Positions 25,395 to 36,310 of a DNA stretch of 64,000 nt are shown here, one piece after another. Source of the DNA: Lutjanus erythropterus (taxonomy: Eukaryota > Chordata > Actinopteri > Lutjaniformes > Lutjanidae); assembly GCA_020091685.1 (NCBI GenBank), contig CM034607.1:27012145-27076144 (forward strand), written 5' to 3'. The first letter of the stretch is position 1. Each line of letters opens with the position of its first letter. The notes beneath the pieces were generated by a model. That model saw nothing but the letters and a program-made list of their open reading frames with translations, was not told the DNA's origin and searched no databases. The position numbers were made by a program, and so were the translations under genes.

Positions 25395-25774
25395 TGAACC
25401 AAACTTGTGTTATGAAGGGTTAGTCTGGATTTACTGAATTTACACAATAACATAAAATAACCAGATTGAGGCAGCGGTAGGCGAGCAACTCTGTGAGATA
25501 AAACGACTTTGGCTAATATAATGGCAATATTCTCGTCAGAAAAGTCTGTCTGGCAGCAAGGTTAATTGGTGAAAATATTTTATATGTAGCATACACTTAA
25601 AGTGGAATTTAGGTGGCAAAAATACGCTTTGCTGCTGAACCTGTCCACAGCAGCAGGTACTCCTAATGTTTCTCCAAACTAGGGGCATGAAGAGCTCCAT
25701 CTACTGTATTTAATACACTGCCTATGGCTAAGTACCTCATACAACCCTGCTTAAAAAGTCCAAACTATCCCTTT
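25395..25774. mobile_element. Half copy of the foldback element
   Basis: This matches the right half of copies A and B: CACAATAACATAAAATAACC, then GGCAGCAAGG with GTGAAAATATTTTATATGTA, CTGAACCTGTCCACAGCAGC, TTTCTCCAAACTAGGGGC, and the terminus AAACTATCCCTTT followed by AAAC. The left arm is missing, so it cannot fold back on itself, but it can pair with copies of opposite orientation elsewhere in the intron. Confidence 0.7.
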
Positions 25775-26623
25775 AAACAAAATAGCTCCAATGTGTTAAA
25801 GATTTAACTAAAAAGCTTTATACGTGCAGATAGATGAGTTTTGTTACTTTTGAATGAAGTCAGATTCCTCCTCCTCCTCCTGCTTCTAGTCATTAGGATC
25901 AATAAGGCTAACTGTTAGTTACTCTTCATATTTACTGTACAGACATGAGATTGGCATTGAGTTTCTTATATAACTCTCACAAGCAACTATGTGTATTTTT
26001 CTATATTTGAATCATTCTCTTCATTACACTCATTCATTAGCCGAATATAAGAAAGAATAATAAGAAAAATCCTCCCAGCAACCTGATTTTTTGTTTTGGC
26101 ACCCAACGGCATTCCCAAATCCCCAAGGTTTCTCCTGCCACAATGTTGATGTTTTTGAACTAAAAGAAAAGTTTAATGGTTCAAGTTAAATGTTTTGATT
26201 AGTAGTTACTGATTAATAATGTTCACCAGCACAGAGAGAAGAAAGTATTACTGCACTGAGACACAACACATAGTATTAGAGATGTTTACACTTCCACAAA
26301 CAAGCAGGTGCACTGGATGTTAGTGATGGCGACTCGATGACATGAGGGGACTTGTTTACTCTTTTCACAACCTTTTGGCCAGACTGATTAGACCGAGTTG
26401 TTGCATCTGTACATACGAGTGATTTTCTAAGAGCACGACATGCATGCATAACTCCAGGCATACTATTTTTGAATATGAGGTCAAGTTGCATGAAACTGAT
26501 CTGAGGCAAGTACTGGAATTGAAGTGTGGAGGGGGTTTCTCTGAGGACGCTCCGTGATTCACAAGACAAACTTATCTCAGCCCTTTTAGAAGTGAACCCT
26601 GCTGGTATTTACACACATGCGCG

Positions 26624-26671
<48 letters not shown>

Positions 26672-27299
26672 CACATACTACAGAGTCAAAATGCAAAACA
26701 GGATCTGTTCTAGCTGCAGGTTTCCCAGCATGCATTGACCGATTTAAGAGTGTTTAAAAAGGGGGGAGTGGCACACTGAATACATTTGCAATCCACCTTG
26801 CAGGCTGTATTTAGTCACATACCTCCACTTTACAGGGCAAACACAAAGATGAGATCAAAGATGACCATTGTCACTGTCTTGTAAGACCTGTCACAGTTTG
26901 CCTGAGGCTAAAATGAGGGAAAAATAAGAGGTACACTGACTTTACATTTAAATCTTGTGTGTTTCTGGCTTCCTTACTTTCACCTCTTATTAATTCTCTG
27001 GTTAATGGTAGTAAATGGCAGTTAATGGTAATCTATAAATGATAATGCAGTGTTATGTTAACAGCATGTGATTATTTCCAGGATAAAGTTGCCAAAGTAG
27101 GAACCTTCTTCTTTTGTCTGCACTATTTTTCTGCTTAAATTATTTCCTTCTCATGTGCACTGTTTTTCATTTTTTTATTTTCCATCTCTCTCTCTTTTTT
27201 TATTGTGAAAGAGTTTTAGACACCTGGGTTTCTATTTCATTTACAATTACAGTAGTGGTATCAGGATCACTTTAAAAGTGGAATATACAGGATTTGTCA
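25775..27299. other. Intronic DNA with CA microsatellite
   Basis: No exon supported. The open frames at 26276-26569 (minus) and 26526-26738 (plus) are chance frames; the latter reads through the CA repeat as Thr-His repeats. Confidence 0.5.
26622..26668. repeat. (CA)n microsatellite
   Basis: A near-perfect CA run, preceded by an interrupted GCGCACGCAC segment. Typical polymorphic dinucleotide locus in fish. On the minus strand (transcript sense for plectin) it is a GT run. Confidence 0.95.
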
Positions 27300-27650
27300 T
27301 TGGCTCAACAAATGAGAGAGAAACAGTACAGGTGGTCAACAGAGGCACAGACTGAATGAAGTAAGGGAGTGGCATTAGCAGGAACAAAGCAGTGAATCAG
27401 AGAAATAAAATGTTGCTTTCTGATTGTTTCACAGCAGTTAGCACAAATAAACAGGCCCACACCTCTGCACGATGCCGGATTTTCTGTAAATGCAAGTGAA
27501 GAGATCCTCAGTCTGCTCTGCCTGTGCGTGCATCTCCCTGCTGCTCTGACAACCAGAGTCCAAAATATACAAAAATAAACAAAACACGGGCAGAGGGCAG
27601 AGTCTACAAACACAACTTCACACTTACAGTGGGTCATAGATGATTAACAC
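27300..27650. repeat. Dispersed repeat sharing both ends with 51450-52350
   Basis: ACAGTGAATCAGAGAAATAA (27390-27411) is present almost identically near 51571-51590. The distal part (CAGAGGGCAGAGTCTACAAA, then GGGTCATAGATGAT) parallels 52300-52360 (GCAGAGGACAGG and GGGTCATAAGTGATG). The two copies have similar ends, but the 51-52 kb copy holds an extra ~450 bp. The family is not identified. Confidence 0.5.
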
Positions 27651-30600
27651 AGATTATTGTTATACATACATATGAGTCTATAGCCTACATTGTTCTTTTA
27701 AGAGACTCCTGTGTAGTATGCCTTTAAAGATAATGGTATTGTCATTTTTTAAATGACAGCAAGCCCTAGTAATCTTAGAATACTATTCATCTTAAAGCAA
27801 AAAGTTTGAGGGAGAAATTCCTCTGATTACCAATTCCTGGATATTTGGCAGCAAAACCACCAGCTAACCTCAAAAGAATGCATACTTGAGGCTAAGATCT
27901 GAGGAAACCAGTCTGAGGGTCACCTGAGTCTGAAGCGAGGTCAGTGGAGTTTTTAGTAAGTCTAGGTGATTATACTTTATTTGAGGGAGTCATTACTGAG
28001 GTCCTTAGACCCTGAAATGTTTCTGCTCAGAATTTCAGATTTTTCAAGCACTTCCATAGTTAGGATAACCACAGCAGCCACACATCTGTAACCTTGCAAG
28101 CTCTGTTACAAAAGGAGGGATCAAATAGTGGTAAAATGTGACTTGAATTTCAACATATTTATTGCACAAAAATATGCTTTGATGCTGCAAGACTGAAGGA
28201 AAAACTACTTTTCATTGCGTAAGTTATTGCAACCTTCCTTTAAAACTTTTAATTGAGTCAATGTCAGGAGTGTTTTTAGTTTGTCTTTCAACCAGAATAA
28301 CTTGAAGACTGACAGAGTAAATGTCTGAGATATATTTACACTGAGTATTTAAAGCAGAGCTGCATGTTTTACACTAATAGATCTGTTCAGTTGCTATTAT
28401 AACAAAGAGCTCCACTCAACCACAATTTATCATTCCCACAGGAAGCTGAATTTCACCTGTTGCAATAACTTGCAATGTAAATGGGTCTCCTAAGACGGCT
28501 TGTACAGGAGCAACAGCTTGTTTAACATGAGATTAAGTCATATTCATGTGATGTGCGTGCATACAAAGGCCCTATTTAGGAAAAACATGATCACAGTCAA
28601 ACTCTCAGTAGTAAATACAAGTTGTACTGTGCATGAGGAACACTTTTTTTCAGGATCTGATATCTCTCACCAGTGTTAGGAGTTTTAGACAGAAGTCAAT
28701 ATAAGGTGGTAAACACAAAAGGCTCCCTCCCTGTCAACAAAGCAAGGTAATAAGAATTTAAATTATACATTGAGTGACAGTAACTACAAATAAGGAATAT
28801 CAGCTGCAGGTTTATAATGGTTGATTTTAAATTCATTAGTGAAACTCAATTTGGAAGTCTGTCATAATACTAATAAAAAGATTTCAAGCCTGTCAGCCTG
28901 TTCCTATACTTCTACTGCTATAGCATGAACACAGAGCACCAAAAAAATCAAAAAACCTCTGACCTCTAAAGCTTTTTATTATCCATCTAGATAGTTTTGG
29001 AGACATCAGCTGTATAAATATCTATCTTATCCTGCAGTGCAGTTTACTGTGTACATTATATAATTCAGTGGGAATAATTCCACAACATTTTGCAGAATTA
29101 ACATGTTCACAGTCAAAGCCCATTGTACTGTTACAATACATACAATGTTATATACAATAACTATTTCAGTATCATTTACAGCGGTTCATTATTTTAATTC
29201 TACATTTATGTGTAGTATTTAAGGAGTTTCTTCATGTCTCTCTTTCCTAAAGCCAACTGGTTCCTGTCATTGTTTAGGAGGGACAGATGTGCAACAGCAG
29301 TGTTTACTGAGGCATTTAAAAAGTGTACGCCCGGTGGAACTTATTGGACAGTGGCTGCAGTCTACAGGTGCACTGTGCGAGTTTATTACAGTTTTACATG
29401 GACTGTAAAACAATTATATGGACACTTACCAAAGTTGTTCCTTTCATTTGTGGATGATGCTGAGGACAACTAGTCTCTCGCTGATAATGACGGTGTGACC
29501 AAGAAAAAAGGGTAAGCTTTAACAAAATGCAACATGTTGGTTCAGCTGCTTTTCGTGACGTAGTATTGGGTGTGGGTTATCAGAGTAGTTTTATGAGAGT
29601 GAGTAGGAGTACATGAGAGCCACACTGGACCGATACCTGATGCCGGTATAAGTAGTGGTGCATCCCTACCACAGACAACGCTGCAAACCTATCACTGTGA
29701 AAGCTAACTCATTGGTGCTAATATTACACATCAGCTGAGTTGGTTGGTGGGTGATGTTTGGGTGAAGAAAAACAAATCTATTGTTAGGCAAGTAGATCTG
29801 GCAACTCATTGCCCAACCAAGCAAGTGGTTAAAAAAAAAACTACAAACTATTTTATCTATAACATATTATTTTACATATTAAACTGAATATATTTGGGTC
29901 ACATTTAAAGATATCACCATGAACCTTTAGAAACTGGGACAGACATTTTTCACTATATTCTGACATTTTGTAGACATTGCAGTCCTAGATTAAACATGGC
30001 AATTAACTTTCATCTTTGTTGTTATTTAATTATTTAATAACCACTAATAAAACAATTTGTACAGGGGCAAGTAAAAAATGACTTTGGTCAAGTAGATTTT
30101 TGTCCCACTTGCTTGACTGGGCCAATGAAAAAAAACATGAACTTAAGTAAGGCAAGAGGAAACAAACATATTTTTGATTTGATGGTTAACTGTCCCTTTA
30201 AATAGGCCATATTTTACATCTGCACACAAACACGGACTCAGGCAATGGCCCTGGAGAAAGCGCTGACATCTCATGACAAACCTCAAAACAAAAAACCCCA
30301 CTTTTATTCTTCACAGATCACACCAGAAGGAACAGTTGGAACTTTCACTCTTTATACTCCACCGCCCTTTTCACCCAGACTTGTCCAGACTTTCCATTTA
30401 CTCTGGATGTGCAATTAAAACAATCTAAACAAATACAATCTAAAACAAACAGCACCAAATCAAAAACCAACAATAAGACAGAGTAACAGGAAGCAAGATC
30501 TTGGCAAAGGGACTGGAGGTTACAAGGGGGGCGTGGAGCACCAGACTGGTGCCAGAGCAGCACAGCAGGAACACTGCCCACAGTGACATGCACAGTAGGT

Positions 30601-30816
30601 AACCGCATGGGAAGAAAATTACTAGACTGTTGTGACTGGATGGAACGATACTGTTCCCAGCACAGAGACTAAGATTAGGCCCATTTGTCATTATTGATAG
30701 TCAGTTGTAAGTGGAGTGTCCACAGTTATGACTTCTGCATTTATTTGTAACCTATTTTTAACCAGAACATTCATGCAGCTTCTCAGCAACAATGCCTTGC
30801 TTTGATACGAATAAAT

Positions 30817-30818
<2 letters not shown>
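27651..30818. other. Intronic DNA, no gene seen
   Basis: No exon supported. A fragment near 28972-29000 (TTTTTATTATCCATCTAGAT followed by AGTTTTGGAGACATCAGC) belongs to the repeat described at 45320. Open frames at 30345-30691 on the minus strand overlap in two frames and show no domain. Confidence 0.5.

Positions 30819-30895
<77 letters not shown>
30819..30895. repeat. Long (CA)n microsatellite
   Basis: An uninterrupted AC run of about 77 bp, the longest simple repeat in the window. On the plectin-sense (minus) strand it reads as (GT)n. It produces a spurious poly-Val/Cys open frame at 30691-30954. Confidence 0.97.
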
Positions 30896-30897
<2 letters not shown>

Positions 30898-32875
30898 GTG
30901 ACCTGCACAGAACACACTACTCATGGCTCTACAAACAGGGAGCTGCTTCCTCACTTATGTCCTACTGTACATGGATGACAAGTGTGATAAGAGAGCACAG
31001 CTGTTCCTGTCAGCCTGAGTCCTAGCCCAAACCACATCCAGATGTTGCTGTAATTCACCTGCCTTAACTTGTACATTGAGCCTGAGAGTGACCCACACAG
31101 GCAAAAACTCAATATGATACCTACCTGCTAAAAGTGCATTGCAGGAATAGGCAGCTATTCCTGCAATACAAATTGAACTCAAAAAGTAAACTAAAACAGC
31201 TGTTTTAGCTTTACAGCTCAAAAGAACTTAGACCGGATTAGAAAGCAATAATGTCTAGATCTGCAAACACAGGTTTTCATTTCAAATTCAAACAAAAAAC
31301 ATAGACTTGCCGCAACATGCAAACACCATAATGGTGAATCATATAAGGCTCTTATTTTGAAGACTGGTCTGAATATTGCAAGATGATGACTGTCAGTACT
31401 TGAGCAACAAGTGAGTGGTTGACTTGGACATTGAATGACTAGCTTTGGATCAAAGTTGTTCAGTTCTTTATTTATTTCTTTGTTCATTAGTGATATATTG
31501 ATTATTTATTTATACATTTATTTATTAACTGATTAATTATTAGGGTTGTCTAGCACCAGTTCTTATACATCCAGTGCCTGCTGGACCGAATCACAACGCA
31601 GCATTCAGTGCCTCATTTCAGTGTCTATTGACATAGTTGCCCTCATTACAGACAACAGAAACATCACTACAAGTTGCTAGTTAACATTAGCACACATGTA
31701 CATCAGCACTCTCTCTACAGGGCTCTGGCAGCAGGTAACGTAAGCTGACAGTTAGCTAGTAGCAACATTAAGCAGAGTTAAAATGGTCAGATTTGACTCG
31801 AAAAGATTCCAGCATGGTCTTGAGCTTATTTGAGAAGCTGGAACCAGTCAATGTTCCACTTCAATGACTGATTCATTATCCAAATCAAAGAAATATTTCC
31901 TGTGACCCTTTCATATTCAGTGTCTCTGAAATGCATTGTGTACCCTTGGGGTCTGACAACATGTTGAATGCATGTCCTTACTCAAAAAAATTTGCAAAGT
32001 ATTTTCTTTAATATTTCATATTGTGCATCGTTTACATCCATGTTTGCTACGGTTGTAGTCTTCTTTACTCCCTTTGCAGGTGTTCTGCTGTACCATCTCG
32101 ATTATTGATCATTGGAATAGTGTGAATATGGCAGCAGAAATATGAATCGTGCATACGCAAACAAGATACAAACAAATTGAGGATTTGCTCATAAAAACAT
32201 TGCTACATAATGCCACTAGTGATCAGTTGATCAATAAATTGATTAAAAAACTAATTGTTTCAGCACTAATTCATACTTATTTTAATATTTATAATAAGTG
32301 AACACACTAATACAAACTACGTTCATTTAACAGTTTAATCAAGCTTACTTTTGTCAAATTTACAAGAATCTAGTTTGTAGAAATTTAAACCAGTAGAACA
32401 GTTCATGAAAAACATTTTCAACCTGGTTCTTTCCTGCAGCACAGAGGTCATGATTCCTTCCCGGTTTGCACTGGTCAAATTCAGATTCAGGAATCAAGTA
32501 AGCAAATGAGCTGCAGGAGCATCTTCAGGTTGATCCAACTTCCTGTGTCTGCTTTGCTCTCTGAAATGAAAAACACTAAGAGGCCATGGCAGTGTTTACC
32601 CAGACATTATCACGTGAATGTCCCTCTGATCTGCCACCTTGTTGGCTGGTAGCTCTTATCACTCATGCTGCACATGTTGGACCACTGCCATTCAATCAAG
32701 AGCCAAATGTCTCACCTCTCTGTGCCCACCAGTGATTCCCCTGTATGCAAAGGAGGCCGTCAGGTCAGAGAAGAGGACACAGACAGTAGCACAGGACTCC
32801 TCTGTGAGATATTGAATTTCCTAACCTGAAGGCTAGAGCTCAGCCTCATGTATCTCAGAAACAAATCTTTCCTTG
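30896..32875. other. Intronic DNA with a probable degenerate hAT-like element
   Basis: No exon supported. From about 31541 (TTAGGGTTGTCTAGCACC) to about 32275 (AATAAATTGATTAAAAAACT then TTGTTTCAGCACTAA) the sequence resembles an old hAT-type miniature element, including GTTAGCTAGTAGCAACATTA and GAGCTTATTTGAGAAGCTGG. Ends and target duplication are not clear enough to set limits. Confidence 0.4.
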
Positions 32876-33730
32876 AAAGGGATAGTTTGGATTATTTGAC
32901 AGGGGGGTCACATGAGGTACTTCTCCATGATGATGATGATGATGATGGCAGTCAACACGCCCCCAGTTTGGAGAAGCAGCAGTACCAGCATGAAAGCTAA
33001 GCAGTGAACTGCTGTGGACAGGGTCACCAACAAAACATGTTTCCCTTGAAAGACAGCCACCTAAAAGAAACTCACAATCAGTTTAAGTGTACACAATATT
33101 TAGTATATTTCCACCACTTTATGTTGCTGTCAGGCAGCCTTTTCAGACACAAAACCATCATTATATAAGCCAAATATTGCTCTCTCTCTTGCTCAACTAG
33201 ACTCTTTTGCAAAAACATAATTTTACCTCGCAGAACACAGGAGCTGCTGTTCTATGGCTCCTCAATCAGTTAGCTTGTTTGTGTTATTGTGTGATTGTGG
33301 GATTGTGGTGAATCCAAACTAACCTTTAAAAACACCAAAGTCACACAATAACACAAACAAACAAATTGATGGCAGCAGTTGACCAGAAACTCCTCTGTTC
33401 TGCAAGTTAAAATTAGTGATTTCGCCAGTGGAATGCTTGAGAGCCATATTTGGGTTATATAACGGTGGTTTCCCATCAGAAAAGACTGTCTGACAGCAAG
33501 GTAAAGTGGTTAAAATATTCTAAATATAGTGTATATTTAAAATGATATTGATTTTTTCATGTGGCTAAAATATGTTTTGTTGCTAACCCTGTCCACAACG
33601 GTACATCGGTTAGCTTCTGTGCAGGTACTTCTGCTGCTTCTCCAAACTGGAGGTGTGTCAGCCAGCATCAACTGTAAGTAATACAATGACTACTGATAAC
33701 GCCACGTCAAATAACCCAAACTATCCCTTT
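32876..33730. mobile_element. Foldback element, copy B (most complete)
   Basis: The left end AAAGGGATAGTTTGGATTAT pairs with the right end; the reverse complement of GTCAAATAACCCAAACTATC reads GATAGTTTGGGTTATTTGAC. Inner blocks also pair: AGTTTGGAGAAGCAGCAGTA with TGCTGCTTCTCCAAACTGGA, GCTGTGGACAGGGTC with the copy near 33589, and TTTATGTTGCTGTCAGGCAG with CTGTCTGACAGCAAGGTAAA. The length (855 bp) matches copy A. There is no coding capacity. A small TGATGA repeat at 32928-32946 interrupts the left arm. The right flank is TTAA. It lies about 0.4 kb downstream (transcript sense) of plectin exon 1f. Confidence 0.85.
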
Positions 33731-34092
33731 AAACTAAACTAAAATCACCACAGCAGTAGCCATAGTTTTAAATGTTTAGTGAATAAAGTGACACCACTAT
33801 GAATCACTCTCCAGCAGTTATATACAAATGTGTCAGACCACATTTCAATACCATGTCTACAGTGGGAACATTATAATTCCTGTTTCTAGAGAGCCCTCTT
33901 GAACCAAAGTGCATCTGTCAAATCAATATGGAACCAATTAATGCTGCTAAGTCAGTCAACATACTTTACTCACTGAAGCATGCGCTCACTCACACCAAAC
34001 CTCCCATTCAAACATGCTTTCATCGTGGTTATCATTTGAGTATGTACAGTAAAATCCACTACAGAAGGGAAAAGGGGGGTAGTTGTTGTTAC

Positions 34093-34183
34093 CTTTATAC
34101 TTCTCTCTGACGTTCTCATAGGCTTGCACATAGTCCTGCTCCTCTGCCAGCCGCTGACCCGGGTCAAACATGGGCATGGACAT
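34093..34183 (-). CDS. plec: Plectin alternative first coding exon, 1f type
   Basis: The minus-strand ATG at 34183 opens 30 codons plus one base, ending at donor TATAAAG|GTAACA. The C-terminal part reads EEQDYVQAYENVREKYK, against the mammalian plectin 1f ending DEQDFIQAYEEVREKYK as I recall it, so the family is clear. The phase-1 end matches the 1e and 1c exons and the expected junction to the actin-binding domain. The fish start region (MSMPMFDPGQRLA) is longer than the mammalian MAGPLP; a second in-frame ATG at 34171 (Met5) could be the real start. No pyrimidine-rich acceptor precedes the ATG, so this is probably the true 5' exon with a contiguous 5' UTR. In mammals 1f is linked to focal adhesions and the muscle sarcolemma. 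Confidence 0.92.
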
Positions 34184-34700
34184 GGCCTGTCTGATACTGA
34201 GTAGGAGTTAGGGCACCTTCCTTTCTCTTCAAACTTTCTTTTAAACTTTCCACTGGCACTGTCCACTCCTCTTTGACTCTCTGTGCCCTCAGTGCTGATA
34301 AAAGCCCTCCTGGCTGTCTGTCCACCTATCTGTCAGTCCCCACCTTCTTCCTCACCCACACTCAGTCACACTATTCCCTCTATAAAGCTGTAGATTTCAT
34401 TCCAGACCACCACCACTCCCCTCCTCTGCTTGAGAAATACCCACACACACACACACACACACATCAGACCCTCCCCTTAAAGGCACAGAGGCGAACACAC
34501 ACCGATACCAGTGGAGGCAGAGCAGCAGATCCTACAAACACACACGCACCGCACAGGCCAACTCCACCTCAAATAGAGAGAGACACACATGGCTACCTCG
34601 ATGAAAAAACAAATGACTGTGCTGCGTGGGGTTATTTAAGTTCCTGCTGCTGGAGAAACTGGGGCAAGGCACGTCAAGTGGATCCTGTACTATTCACAGC
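34184..34700 (-). promoter_or_regulatory. Putative 5' UTR and promoter of plectin 1f
   Basis: Upstream (minus strand) of the 1f ATG lies purine-rich sequence with a short CA run (34440-34463 on the plus strand). At about 34635-34645 the minus strand reads CTTAAATAACCCC, a weak TATA-like element. The plus-strand 145-codon frame across this block is low-complexity (Thr/His repeats) and not credible as a gene. The exact start site cannot be set from sequence. Confidence 0.4.
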
Positions 34701-35676
34701 TTTAAAATAAACTCCCAGAACACTCGCATGGTTCCCCTCAAAGTCACGTCATATTCCCAAAACTGAATGACGGCAGATTTTGAGTTTAAATGCCAGAGAA
34801 CCACACCTCTTCAGTACAGGACAAAACACTGGATCAGTGCGGGATCACACGGCTCAGAGCTATGCAGCTTTGAATACGTGTGAAAATTACAGCCACAACA
34901 AAAGAGACTAAAACTGAAACAGAACTTCAAATTCCTTCAGAAAAAAATATTGATGTGATGTTTTCCCCGAAAAGCAACACTGGTGCCAAAGTAAACTGTA
35001 ATGTCTCATCATGTAATAATCACTTCATGATACTTGTTTTCTGTATGCATTACAGTTCGCAAACCAAGTGAGAATGTTAGGCCCACAGTGCCAAGAAAAC
35101 AGTAAACTGATCTAATACTACATAAAAAAATCTCATACCCTCTCAGATGAAGTAGTGACAATAGTACATCAGGACGCCAAGTAAAACTGCAGCTACACAC
35201 TCTTCCTACAAGGAAGTGGTTGTTGGAAGAAGCACTAGGAACTTTCCTCCGACAGGAAAATTAGTAAAGTTCAGAGGAAATTTACTGTGAAAGTGTGTGT
35301 ATGAGTATTTATTTCCAAAAAGCTGCATATCCACATGAAAAACTTTCCAGTGTTGACAGAACATTTTTAGTTCTGATTCTTCTTTTTGATTGTGCAGCTG
35401 AGTTAATAAAGTTGTGCAAAGACAGAATTTGCAGGATCTTTATGCAGACACTGCCCTCAGTCTGCTGCTCCTGTATGTGTATGCGTAGGTATATCTCTCT
35501 GCAGCTCTCACAGACAGAGAGCAGAGGGGTCGGAGACAGCAAAGCAACCATTGGTTGCTGCGCTTTTATAAAGTCCCGACTTCACAACCTCATAACCACT
35601 GCCCAACAGCTGACAACAAGAACCCCAAAACACCAAAAGCATTAATTGTGAAATTTAAACACTAGGCTTATACAAT
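34701..35676. other. Intronic DNA, no gene seen
   Basis: Nothing supportable beyond AT-rich sequence. The overlapping plus and minus frames at 35295-35645 are antisense to each other with no domain or splice evidence. Confidence 0.45.
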
Positions 35677-36310
35677 TAGGGATGTGCACGATTAGTTGAC
35701 TACATGATTAAACATCTCCACCCTCGTAGTCGGCACCAGAAATAGTTGTTGGTTAAACTATTTATCAATATTTTATTCATGCACAACACCAATTAACTGT
35801 TGCCTCTAAGCTGTTATGCAGGCACCCATCACTAGTCAGGGCTGTAGCCCCATCAGACACCAGTCCCTCTTGCCATACGCCGTAAGCCCCGGCGGCCCAG
35901 GCAACCTCGAATGTTTTGATCAGCAAAGTCTAACAGATGACAACTTAAACTGATATATAATCACTCGACTGGAGTGACATGTAACCACATTCAGCACAGA
36001 CACAGACATAAACCTCCATACAGAGCAGGCAGTTGCTGCTAGCACTGCTAACATTAGCTACGCTGTGTAGCAGGCTGGCAGGTGAAGCAGTCTGAAAAGG
36101 TGAAGCATTTAGTGAGTTGTCATGTTTTGTAGGTTAATGTGCAATGTTTGTATTGCACAGCGCAAAGTGGCACACATTTCAGCTGCATTTAAAATATGAT
36201 GTGGTGATTGTAGACTGATTAACAGCTTCAAATGGCTCTTAATGTTTTCGGAGATTATCAATTATAAATCATGCTCAATTTTAAATGCTTTCTAAGTGTT
36301 TTCTTGCTTT
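35677..36310. mobile_element. hAT-like miniature element, copy 2
   Basis: It begins TAGGGATGTGCACGATTAGT, a typical hAT-type left end in fish, and shares CACATTCAGCACAGACACAG, GCACTGCTAACATTAGCTAC and GCTGCATTTAAAATATGAT with the copy at 6640-7089. The right terminus is not clear (it may be deleted near 36310). No open frame. Confidence 0.5.

Noticed and set aside
30691..30954. Minus-strand frame with long Cys-Val repeat
   Set aside because: It is the (CA)n microsatellite read in a coding frame.
34273..34710. Plus-strand 145-codon frame opposite the plectin 1f promoter
   Set aside because: Thr/His repeats from a CA run, no domain, and antisense to the better supported 1f exon region.
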